A stretch of DNA of 64,000 bases, taken from assembly GCA_020073085.1 (NCBI GenBank), contig JAIQFV010000014.1:62001-126000 (forward strand). The letters are read 5' to 3'. The number at the start of each line of letters is the position of its first letter. Position 1 is the first letter of the stretch. Made by a program: the position numbers and the translations under genes. Positions 43,392 through 50,339 of the stretch are shown here, piece after piece. The notes beneath the pieces are model-generated. The model was given only the letters and a program-made list of their open reading frames with translations, did not search any database and was not told the origin of the DNA. The DNA comes from Terriglobia bacterium. Lineage in GTDB: Bacteria; Acidobacteriota; Terriglobia; JAIQFV01.

Positions 43392-43826
43392 ATGCAGCGC
43401 CCGCGAAATCGGAATGGGGAAGCCGGCATCACGTTGCTGGAGTTGCTGGTGGTCATGGTGATCATCGCGCTGTTTGCAACGCTGGTGGGCACCCGACTGT
43501 GGAGAAACGTCGCCACGGCGAAGGCAACAACCGCCAAGGCCCAGATTGAGACCTTTGAAAATGCCATCGAACAGTTTCGCCTCGACGTCGGTCGATTGCC
43601 CACCCAGGAGGAGGGCATTCAGTCGCTGCGCGTACGGCCTCCCTCCCTGGATGAATCCAAGTGGAAAGGGCCGTATCTGCAGAAGGAAATCCCGATGGAC
43701 CCCTGGGGCAATGCTTACGCCTATAGGATGCCGGGACAACACGGGGATTATGACATCCTCAGCTATGGACGGGACGGCCGCGAAGGCGGCGACGGCGAAG
43801 ATGCAGACGTGGTGAGTTGGAAGTGA
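43392..43826 (+). CDS. gspG: Major pseudopilin GspG
   Basis: A 144-residue type II pseudopilin. Prepilin-peptidase site before ITLLELLVVMVIIALFATL with glutamate at +5 (G-I-T-L-L-E). The globular part has the GspG-type tail: GRLPTQEEGIQSL, KGPYLQKEIPMDPWGNAYAYRMPG and DYDILSYGRDGREGGDGEDADVV, containing the calcium-site DG residues. It follows gspF by about 80 bases. The major pseudopilus subunit should be the target of the absent prepilin peptidase. Confidence 0.94.
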   Translation: MQRPRNRNGEAGITLLELLVVMVIIALFATLVGTRLWRNVATAKATTAKAQIETFENAIEQFRLDVGRLPTQEEGIQSLRVRPPSLDESKWKGPYLQKEIPMDPWGNAYAYRMPGQHGDYDILSYGRDGREGGDGEDADVVSWK

Positions 43827-43832
43827 GGAAGC

Positions 43833-43884
43833 AGTTGCCAGTTCCCAGTAGCAGTTGTCAGTTCCCAGTTGTCAGTTCTCAGTG
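43833..43884. repeat. CAGTTGCCAGTTCCCAG-type repeat after gspG
   Basis: Single-arm array of the same kind as 455-511 (CAGTTGTCAGTTCCCAGTTG). A further copy is at 46068-46112. The stretch on to gspH also holds a palindrome GGGGCGCACAGCTGTGCGCCC around 43985-44005 and a GTCAGGAGTCAGAGGTC array at 44066-44100. Confidence 0.7.
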
Positions 43885-44078
43885 TGAAGCGCATTTATTG
43901 GCGGGATGGATGAGGATGACAAGGGCCAAGTTATCTATGTGGGGCGCACCGATCTCAGGGGTGTGAAGCCGGATGGAATCTGTAGGGGCGCACAGCTGTG
44001 CGCCCAATTTGTACGTATTATGAGCGTTTTCCGTCAGCCCTGAAGGGGCGAAACAGAGATTACGAAATCAGAGGACAG

Positions 44079-44597
44079 ATGTCAGGAGTCAGAGGTCATG
44101 TATTGCGTGCCGGCAGGTTGAGAGCGCAGGGAGCCTTTCGACCTCGATCACAACAGGGGATTACCCTCCTTGAGTTGCTGGTTGTAATCACGTTGATTGC
44201 AATCCTGGGCGCCCTGGTGTACCCCTCCTTCGGCAATGCCCTCTCGAACCTGCGATTGAGAGGCATGGCGCGCGAGACCGTGGCCCTCTGCCGGCTTGCC
44301 AGGTATGACGCCGTCACGCACCGGCAGCCCTATCGTCTCGCTGCGGACCTTGAACAGAACCAGTTTCGTGTCACCGATTCAGCTCAACAGGTAGTGAAAG
44401 AGCTTGACCTCCCTTCCGGGATCCGAATATTTCAAGTCCAAGTGTTGTCTGAGAATAGTCCTGCCGACGCCAGCGAACTCTATTTTTTCCCCAACGGTGC
44501 TGCCGAGCCGGGTTCCATCACCCTTCGCGATGAGGGGGGACGCAGTGTCAGGATCGTGGTCGACTTGCTGACCGGAGATGCCAGGATTGCTGATTGA
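44079..44597 (+). CDS. gspH: Minor pseudopilin GspH-like
   Basis: A 172-residue pseudopilin with a longer leader and cleavage site before ITLLELLVVITLIAILGALVY, glutamate at +5. The periplasmic part (ALCRLARYDAVTHRQPYRL, LRDEGGRSVRIVVDLLTGDARI) resembles GspH/FimT. The start is placed at 44079 (AGAGG upstream), inside a GTCAGGAGTCAGAGG-like repeat stretch. The frame stays open to 43998, so the exact start is uncertain. Position between gspG and gspI fits. Confidence 0.85.
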   Translation: MSGVRGHVLRAGRLRAQGAFRPRSQQGITLLELLVVITLIAILGALVYPSFGNALSNLRLRGMARETVALCRLARYDAVTHRQPYRLAADLEQNQFRVTDSAQQVVKELDLPSGIRIFQVQVLSENSPADASELYFFPNGAAEPGSITLRDEGGRSVRIVVDLLTGDARIAD

Positions 44598-44654
44598 ATG
44601 AGCCTGACTATGGCAGGGATGACTGCCGGGGGCTTAGGTGCTGACAGGTACGGA

Positions 44655-44713
44655 AAGTCTGAAGCCGGAAGCCAGAGATCAGAAGCCGGAAGTCAGAAAT
44701 CAGAAGTCAGATG
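44655..44713. repeat. GAAGCCGGAAGTCAGAAGTCAG-type array
   Basis: Units such as GAAGCCGGAAGCCAG and GAAGTCAGAAATCAG in the gap between gspH and gspI. The open frame upstream of gspI would read it as repeats of S-E-A-G-S-Q; I assume it is not translated. Confidence 0.65.
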
Positions 44714-44765
44714 TAAGAGATATCCGATTGAGTTTGTGGGATTCTTTGCATTGACCAGTAAATGC

Positions 44766-45230
44766 ATGGTATCGATGAATAAATCCAGAGTATTAAGCCG
44801 CCACCGCAAAGTGAACTCGCCTTCCTCCCAGTCGGGCTTCTCTCTGCTCGAGGTGATCGTGGCCACGGCGATCGTCGCCCTGGTGTTCGTCTCGATGATG
44901 GAGATCTTTTCAAACGGGTTGCGGAGCGAGGGCCGGGCCGATGAGTATGTTACGGCCATGCAGCAGGCCACCCGGGTGATGAATGATCTCTGGGTCAACA
45001 CCCTCGAGGCGCAGGCCTCCCGGAATGAGGGGCGATTCGACGACGGCATGACCTGGCAGACCTCCGTCCAAGCCTTTCGTTTGCCAGGCGAGGCCCTGGA
45101 TTCCTCCAAAAATCTTCCCATGGAAAAAATGATCCTCCGCGTAGAAGTGACTTGGAACTCCCGCGGGTCGGAGAAGAAGGTCCAGCTTCAATCCATAAAA
45201 AATGTCCGTAAGGGATCGTCTAAATCCTGA
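44766..45230 (+). CDS. gspI: Minor pseudopilin GspI-like
   Basis: A 154-residue pseudopilin. Leader up to QSG, then FSLLEVIVATAIVALVFVSMM with glutamate at +5; the head ends with MILRVEVTWNSRGSEKKVQL. Alternative start ATG at 44775 three codons on. Context (between H- and J-type genes) and length support GspI. The large frame from 44598 includes the repeat and is not chosen. Confidence 0.85.
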   Translation: MVSMNKSRVLSRHRKVNSPSSQSGFSLLEVIVATAIVALVFVSMMEIFSNGLRSEGRADEYVTAMQQATRVMNDLWVNTLEAQASRNEGRFDDGMTWQTSVQAFRLPGEALDSSKNLPMEKMILRVEVTWNSRGSEKKVQLQSIKNVRKGSSKS

Positions 45231-45250
45231 CTTTTTGCGTCTTGAACAGC

Positions 45251-46066
45251 ATGAGGCGCGTCGAGCCAGAATTGCGTAATCCGACCTCCGGTTTCTCCCT
45301 GCTGGAGGTGATGGTGGCAGTGACCCTCACGGCGCTCCTGTCGACAGCTGTGATTGCATCGTTCCGCATGGGGATTAGCTCGTGGCGTCGGGGGGAGGAC
45401 TTCCTCGACCGGTCCCAGCGGCTTTCAGTGGCAGCCGAATTGATGCAAAAGCAGATCGGCTCGGCAAATCCGCTTTTTCCCGTGGGAGCGCTGAATGTCT
45501 TCTCAGGACTTAACAAGCCCAAAGTGCAGGAAGCCCAGGACGCCCCTGCATTCCTGGGAGGGACTAAAGAGCTTGTGTTCGTTACGAATTATCCTCTGGT
45601 ATCACGGCCGGAGGGAAGCATGCAGGTGGTTCATTACACCCTCAGTTTGGAGGGAGATTCAAGCGGCCGGATAGGATTGGTTGGGTCGCAACCCGTCACC
45701 TCGTCGTCAGCCCTTCAGCTCTGGATGACGGCCGCCCCCATTTTCAGGCGGGAGGATTTCCTGGATCTGGCTACAAAGACGGGGACCCCGGGCGCAAGCT
45801 CCTTAAAGCTTCTCGATGGGATCGGGGACATTACCTTTCAATACTGGGGTGAAGAGCAGGTCTCATCGCAGGGTTCGGGGGACCCTGAAACCCGGAAGAT
45901 CGTTGCCTTTGATCGGTGGGATGGGTCCAAACGCCGGCGGTTGCCGGATGCGGTGTTCATCAAGGTTCAGTTCACCGCGACCCCGAGCGGGCCTGAGGGT
46001 CGAAGCCCCTACAATCGCGATTCAATCGAATTGCTCGTGCCCATCAGTGTGGGAAAGAGTGATTAG
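45251..46066 (+). CDS. gspJ: Minor pseudopilin GspJ-like
   Basis: A 271-residue pseudopilin. Prepilin site in SGFSLLEVMVAVTLTALLSTAVI with glutamate at +5. The larger head includes TLSLEGDSSGRIGLVGSQ, LLDGIGDITFQYWGEE, SKRRRLPDAVFIKVQFT and IELLVPISVGKSD, the GspJ pattern of a pseudopilin tip complex with I and K. A TTG at 45242 in frame is an alternative start. A short CAGTTGTCGGTTCTCAG repeat follows at 46068-46112. Confidence 0.86.
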   Translation: MRRVEPELRNPTSGFSLLEVMVAVTLTALLSTAVIASFRMGISSWRRGEDFLDRSQRLSVAAELMQKQIGSANPLFPVGALNVFSGLNKPKVQEAQDAPAFLGGTKELVFVTNYPLVSRPEGSMQVVHYTLSLEGDSSGRIGLVGSQPVTSSSALQLWMTAAPIFRREDFLDLATKTGTPGASSLKLLDGIGDITFQYWGEEQVSSQGSGDPETRKIVAFDRWDGSKRRRLPDAVFIKVQFTATPSGPEGRSPYNRDSIELLVPISVGKSD

Positions 46067-46067
46067 A

Positions 46068-46112
46068 AGAGTTATCAGTTGTCGGTTCTCAGTTGTCAGT
46101 TGGACCGCTCGG
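46068..46112. repeat. CAGTTGTCGGTTCTCAG repeat plus CTGCGGTGAATA motif
   Basis: Single arm of the same class as 455 and 43833, ending in GGCGTCTCTGCGGTGAATAA, a motif also found near 52815 and, inverted, near 39882. Confidence 0.6.
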
Positions 46113-46143
46113 CGTCTCTGCGGTGAATAATCCGGGTTTAAGA

Positions 46144-47091
46144 ATGAACCGTCATTTAAAAAAATCTGAACGCGGTGTCATCCTCCTGATTGTCCTCTGG
46201 GTGGTCGTGGCGTTGAGCGTGCTCGCGTTTGGCTTTGCCACCAATGTGCAGTTGGGCATGCGTTCCATTCGCAACACGAAGGACGGAGTGTCCGGATATT
46301 TTTTGGCGAAGGGGGCCATGAACGAATCGATTTTTGAAATGATGAAAATATCTCAACCGGATACTCCGCGGGAAGCCGGACTGGCTTTTACGCAGGAACG
46401 GGCGTCCTCCCAGCCGCTTTCAATCACCCTGGAGACGGGCTCCGCTCAATGCTGGATTGAGAATGAATCCGGTAAATGGGACCTCAATGCCGGTTCTGCG
46501 GCGATATTTCGTAATCTCATGATGCGCCAGTTTGGGGTCGACGACACGCTTGCCAATGACCTGGTCACTCAATGGGAGGAATGGCGGAAGCCGAAACCCG
46601 ATCCCAGCGGAAACTTCCAGGGCGGCCCGTTCAACTCCGTCGAGGAGCTTTCCGGGTTGAGAGGGATGAAGCCGGAATTCATTTACGGGTTTTGGAGGCG
46701 GGCCTCCGATGGAACGGTGGAACACCGCCGGGGGCTGCTGAGTCTGGCGACCCTTTATTCGGGTTCCCCGGGGATCAACCTGAATGATGCACCCCTTGAA
46801 GTCCTGCAGGCATTGCCGGGCGTAAATGCTGCCGAGGCAAATGCCATCGTCAACGCCAGGGCTCAACGCTTTTTTGAGTCGGTGGAGGATTGCCAGCAGC
46901 GCGTACCGATCCAGTTCAACGACGAGGCCCGCAATCTGGTCACCCTGCAGGAATCCACCGCATTTGCCCTGGTCGCCACCGGGCGCGCTGCAGGCTCCGA
47001 TTATGAACGAACTATCCGGGCTATCGTGAAGTTTGGAACGAATGATCCTCTGGGCTACCGAATTGTGTATTGGAAAGACGAGGAGATCTAG
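46144..47091 (+). CDS. gspK: Type II secretion GspK-like protein
   Basis: A 315-residue pseudopilin-tip protein. The N-terminal helix (RGVILLIVLWVVVALSVLAFGF) lacks the +5 glutamate, as usual for GspK. The large head includes WIENESGKWDLNAG, GGPFNSVEELSGLRGM, INLNDAPLEVLQALPGVN (helix-hairpin-helix-like) and a late VATGRAAGS. ATG 46144 is chosen; an upstream GTG at 46093 is in frame but lies in a repeat. It ends four bases before gspL. Confidence 0.87.
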   Translation: MNRHLKKSERGVILLIVLWVVVALSVLAFGFATNVQLGMRSIRNTKDGVSGYFLAKGAMNESIFEMMKISQPDTPREAGLAFTQERASSQPLSITLETGSAQCWIENESGKWDLNAGSAAIFRNLMMRQFGVDDTLANDLVTQWEEWRKPKPDPSGNFQGGPFNSVEELSGLRGMKPEFIYGFWRRASDGTVEHRRGLLSLATLYSGSPGINLNDAPLEVLQALPGVNAAEANAIVNARAQRFFESVEDCQQRVPIQFNDEARNLVTLQESTAFALVATGRAAGSDYERTIRAIVKFGTNDPLGYRIVYWKDEEI

Positions 47092-47094
47092 GCC

Positions 47095-48576
47095 GTGTTA
47101 GCAACCAAGAAGATCGTTTCCATCTCTGTCGACGGGGCGCACCTGCACTTTGTTGCCGTCAAAAAGGGCTTGCGAGGCTACGAGCTCTCCTCATGGATGA
47201 CTCTCGAAAATGACCCGCAGCGGGATCCTCTCGCGCTTCGGCCGCAGATCGATGAATTCTATCGGCGCGCCGGCATCGACAAAAATCAGACGGTGGTCGA
47301 GATGCCGCGTGCCAGGGTGGCGCTTCGAACGCTGCAATTCCCCAAGGCGGTTCTCGACAACCTCACCCATATCATCGAATACCAGGTAGAGAACTATGAG
47401 CCCATCGATCGCGCGGGCCTGGCTTATGTGCACCAGTTGGTGGATGACGCCTCGCCCTCCGGAACATCCGCCCTCATGAAACGTCTGGCGCTGTTCAGTC
47501 GCCCTCCCTCCGGCAGAGCCAGGATGCAGGGCGCGCCGGTTGGCCAGGAAAAACTGGAGGTGCTGCTGGCCATGGCGCCCCGCGCCGAAGTGGAGCATCA
47601 ACGAGAGTTTTGGGCCGGGCAGGGGATACATCCCCGGGCTGTGCTTTGCGGGTCGTTTGGGCTGGCGAGGCTTCTGCAACTGGATCCCGGCGCCCCGCGC
47701 GAGAAGAACTTTCTCCTGCGCGTGGGCGAGGACGATTTTGAACTGATCGCTGTCTTTTTCGGAAAGATCCGCCGTGCCAAACGCTTTGAATTTCTCTCCA
47801 GTGAACCCCCTGCGCGCGCGGAGCACATGTTGCTCGAGTTGGGACGATTGCGGGCAGAGCTCCGTATCGAGGATAAGGACGTTCAAAACGTGTATGTGAC
47901 AGGTGTGGATCCGGAGTCCGTCCTGAAGGGATTTCGGTCGGACCCTGCCGTCCTCCCCTTGCGACCGTTGCGTGTTCCGGCTTGTCTGCGCTCCCGTGCC
48001 AACCTCAAGGAGTTTCATGCCCTGGCTCCCGCCATCGGCGCTTCATTCCTTGCGATGAGCAAGGGAGGCCTGGCCACCGATCTGATGGGCCGGGGCGAGG
48101 ACATCGCCCAACCCCGTTGGGTATGGGCGCCAACCTATGCGCTCTGCGGATTGGCCATTCTGATGGGGGGGGCAAGTGTCTCGGGGCCCTACCTTCAGCA
48201 GTCGCGGTTCCTCGATCAAATGAGTTCGGAGATCACGAGGCTCCAACCCCAGGTCAGACAAGTGGAGCGCCTTGAGACCGAGACCAGCGAAGTTCAGAAG
48301 AAGGCGGCGATTCTCGAGACGATCCAGGGACGCGATGCACTCAACCTTGAGGCGCTTCGAGAACTCTCCGAGATTCTGCCGGACTCGGCCTGGATCAATG
48401 ACTTCAACCTCCGGGGAGATGGGGTGGAAATCAATGGCCTGGCGGAAAACGCCACGGCCCTCGTGCCTCTGCTCGAGCAGTCCCCCCTGTTCAAGGATGT
48501 CGCCCTGGCTTCAGGAATTACCAAGAACCAGCAAGGCAAGGAGATGTTTCGCATCCGGGCCAAGTTTGAGTACTAG
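47095..48576 (+). CDS. gspL: GspL-like protein (PilM-PilN fusion type)
   Basis: A 493-residue inner-membrane protein. Residues 1-330 are an actin-like PilM/GspL cytoplasmic domain (KIVSISVDGAHLHFVAV, IEYQVENYEPIDRAGLAYV, LELGRLRAELRIED). A membrane helix near residue 345 (TYALCGLAILMGGASVSG) and a PilN-like periplasmic coiled coil and ferredoxin-like domain follow (FLDQMSSEITRLQPQVRQV, INGLAENATALVPLLEQSPL). GspL recruits GspE to the membrane. Start is GTG at 47095. gspM follows after 40 bases. Confidence 0.85.
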   Translation: MLATKKIVSISVDGAHLHFVAVKKGLRGYELSSWMTLENDPQRDPLALRPQIDEFYRRAGIDKNQTVVEMPRARVALRTLQFPKAVLDNLTHIIEYQVENYEPIDRAGLAYVHQLVDDASPSGTSALMKRLALFSRPPSGRARMQGAPVGQEKLEVLLAMAPRAEVEHQREFWAGQGIHPRAVLCGSFGLARLLQLDPGAPREKNFLLRVGEDDFELIAVFFGKIRRAKRFEFLSSEPPARAEHMLLELGRLRAELRIEDKDVQNVYVTGVDPESVLKGFRSDPAVLPLRPLRVPACLRSRANLKEFHALAPAIGASFLAMSKGGLATDLMGRGEDIAQPRWVWAPTYALCGLAILMGGASVSGPYLQQSRFLDQMSSEITRLQPQVRQVERLETETSEVQKKAAILETIQGRDALNLEALRELSEILPDSAWINDFNLRGDGVEINGLAENATALVPLLEQSPLFKDVALASGITKNQQGKEMFRIRAKFEY

Positions 48577-48616
48577 CGGCTCGCTATCCAGAGTCACGCT
48601 GAATCAGAGATGAATT

Positions 48617-49219
48617 ATGAAACTCTCACTTCCAAAATTAGGTTTTGTGGCGCGCCTTTCATCACGCGAAAGAAGAGTCCTGGGCGCGGGACTGCTTGCA
48701 GCGGTTCTTTTTGCCGCGCTGTATTTTTTTGCCTTTCCAACCTACGACAAGGTCAAACAGTACCCCGAGCAGATTGCCCAGAAGACCCGGCTCCTGCAGG
48801 GGTACAAAGAAGTCATCGCCCAACGGCAGTCGCGGGAACAATCCCTCGATACCACCCGAAAAAGAATTGCGGAGTTGGAGAGTCATCTCCTGACCGCCCG
48901 CACCACGGCAGCCGCTCAGGCCCAACTGCAGGGACTCGTCAATGACCTTGCCAAACAGTCCCAGCTCCAGATTAACCGCAGCGATTTCCTCCCGAAGAAG
49001 GAGCTGAGCAAGGATTATGAAAAGATTTCGGTTCGGCTCGATGCCGTGGGGACCGTCAACGAGGTGACGGCGTTCCTGACGGCGGCTAAAGAGATGCCCA
49101 TGTTTGTGCTGAACGACGACTTGCGGCTGTGGAGTTATAGCAGCATGAGTGAAGGGTGGAAGAAGTCGAAACAGATTGCGGCCACCATTGTGGTGTCCGG
49201 GGTGATTCGGCACGAGTGA
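48617..49219 (+). CDS. gspM: GspM-like (PilO-type) protein
   Basis: A 200-residue protein with a short cytoplasmic start, one membrane helix (VLGAGLLAAVLFAALYFFAF) and a long coiled coil (YPEQIAQKTRLLQGYKEVIA through RKRIAELESHLLTART). A small ferredoxin-like domain (YEKISVRLDAVGTVNEVTAFL) completes it, the plan of GspM/PilO. It partners GspL in the inner-membrane platform. The following 260 bases hold an inverted repeat before gspC. Confidence 0.83.
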   Translation: MKLSLPKLGFVARLSSRERRVLGAGLLAAVLFAALYFFAFPTYDKVKQYPEQIAQKTRLLQGYKEVIAQRQSREQSLDTTRKRIAELESHLLTARTTAAAQAQLQGLVNDLAKQSQLQINRSDFLPKKELSKDYEKISVRLDAVGTVNEVTAFLTAAKEMPMFVLNDDLRLWSYSSMSEGWKKSKQIAATIVVSGVIRHE

Positions 49220-49227
49220 GGATGGGG

Positions 49228-49471
49228 GATAGGTGGTAGGTAATAGGTGGTAGGTGGTAGGTAATAGGTAATAGGTGAGAGGTGGTAGGTGATAGGCAAG
49301 AGAGGGTATGCAAATGGAGGTAGGGAAAAGAAGCTGGAGGTCAAGACCTAAGCGAGTGGTTCTCCTTTGGAATATCGTTGGACCTCGCTCATAACTCGAG
49401 ACCAAACGCGTGGGCCCTATAACCTGTAACCTATTCCCTATCACCTATTACCTACCACCTATTACCTACCA
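49228..49471. repeat. GGTAGGTAATAGGTGG-type inverted repeat between gspM and gspC
   Basis: Arm at 49228-49297 (units AGGTGGTAGGTAATAGG) and reverse-complement arm at 49417-49471 (CCTATTACCTACCACC), separated by about 120 bases. As RNA this could make a stable hairpin in the middle of the secretion operon. Confidence 0.8.
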
Positions 49472-49486
49472 ACAAGGCGCAGAACA

Positions 49487-50191
49487 ATGACAATCCTAAA
49501 AAAGATCCTGGCGATGAAATACATCATTCTGCTCAACCTGCTTCTGATCGCACTGTGCGTGTGGATAGGGGTAAGTCTCCGCCGGCAGTGGTTGGCCAAT
49601 GCCGCGGCTTACCAGGTTTCCAGGATTGTGGCGCCCAGCGTGGCAATGAAGCAGGCCGTAGAGAAACAGAAATCAGCCGACGCCCTCCGGAAGAACTACA
49701 TGGTCATTGCCAGCCGGAATCTTTTCAGCCCGGATCGCAACGATCAAATCGCCCGTGAAGACACGGTCAAGACGCGCCCTCCCAAACCCGTTTTGTTCGG
49801 CGTCATCAATTTGAAGGACGCGAAACTGGCCATGATGTCGTCGCCCGGGACCCGGGATTTCCGATCGCTTAAGGTGGGAGACAAGATCGGGGAATATACC
49901 CTGACCAGGATTCTCGCCAACAAGGTGGAGATGCAGTGGGGAACTGAAACAGTGGAAACGACGACGGAAGAGCAGCCCAAGAACATTCCGGCCCCGGTCA
50001 CACCGGTCGTTGGCGCAGGGGCTGGAGGAAAAGTTGTTTCCGTCAGTGGTTCAGAAGGGGGGGCTGCCTCCAACGGAGCGTCCGGCCCGGCCAATGCAGG
50101 CCAGGCACAACCCCCGGCTGGCCAAGGTCCATGCAAGGGACGTTGGGTGAAGACCCTGTTTGGGATGGTGTGCTCTGAGGACACGAAATGA
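49487..50191 (+). CDS. gspC: GspC-like protein
   Basis: A 234-residue protein with one N-terminal membrane helix (MKYIILLNLLLIALCVWIGV) and a GspC HR-like domain: VIASRNLFSPDRND, PPKPVLFGVINLKDAKLAMM, RSLKVGDKIGEYTLTRIL. GspC links the inner-membrane platform to the secretin. A Gly/Ala/Pro-rich linker leads to a C-terminal end with VKTLFGMVCSEDT, a motif that also appears near the N-terminus of the adjacent secretin. No PDZ domain is seen. Confidence 0.83.
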   Translation: MTILKKILAMKYIILLNLLLIALCVWIGVSLRRQWLANAAAYQVSRIVAPSVAMKQAVEKQKSADALRKNYMVIASRNLFSPDRNDQIAREDTVKTRPPKPVLFGVINLKDAKLAMMSSPGTRDFRSLKVGDKIGEYTLTRILANKVEMQWGTETVETTTEEQPKNIPAPVTPVVGAGAGGKVVSVSGSEGGAASNGASGPANAGQAQPPAGQGPCKGRWVKTLFGMVCSEDTK

Positions 50192-50200
50192 AAGAGCAAG

Positions 50201-50268
50201 TTCAAAGTTCAAGGTTTAAAGTTCAAAGTCTTGGGTTCAAACGTCAATTTTGAACCTTTAAGGTCTTG
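50201..50268. repeat. TTCAAAGTTCAAGG-type array between gspC and gspD
   Basis: Units GTTCAAAGTTCAAGG and TTTAAAGTTCAAAG with an opposite-strand copy TTTTGAACCTTTAA at about 50247-50260. Same low-complexity class as 62562-62620. The transcript may form a short hairpin. Confidence 0.65.
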
Positions 50269-50339
50269 AATGGGGCGGTGGGTCTTTAGGGCACGGTGCG
50301 AATTGTGGGAAGGAATCATGCAGAAATCATAGGAGTCAC

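Noticed and set aside
42560-43618. 352-residue minus-strand frame over gspF and gspG
   Set aside because: Antisense to two conserved genes, no motif or start signal.
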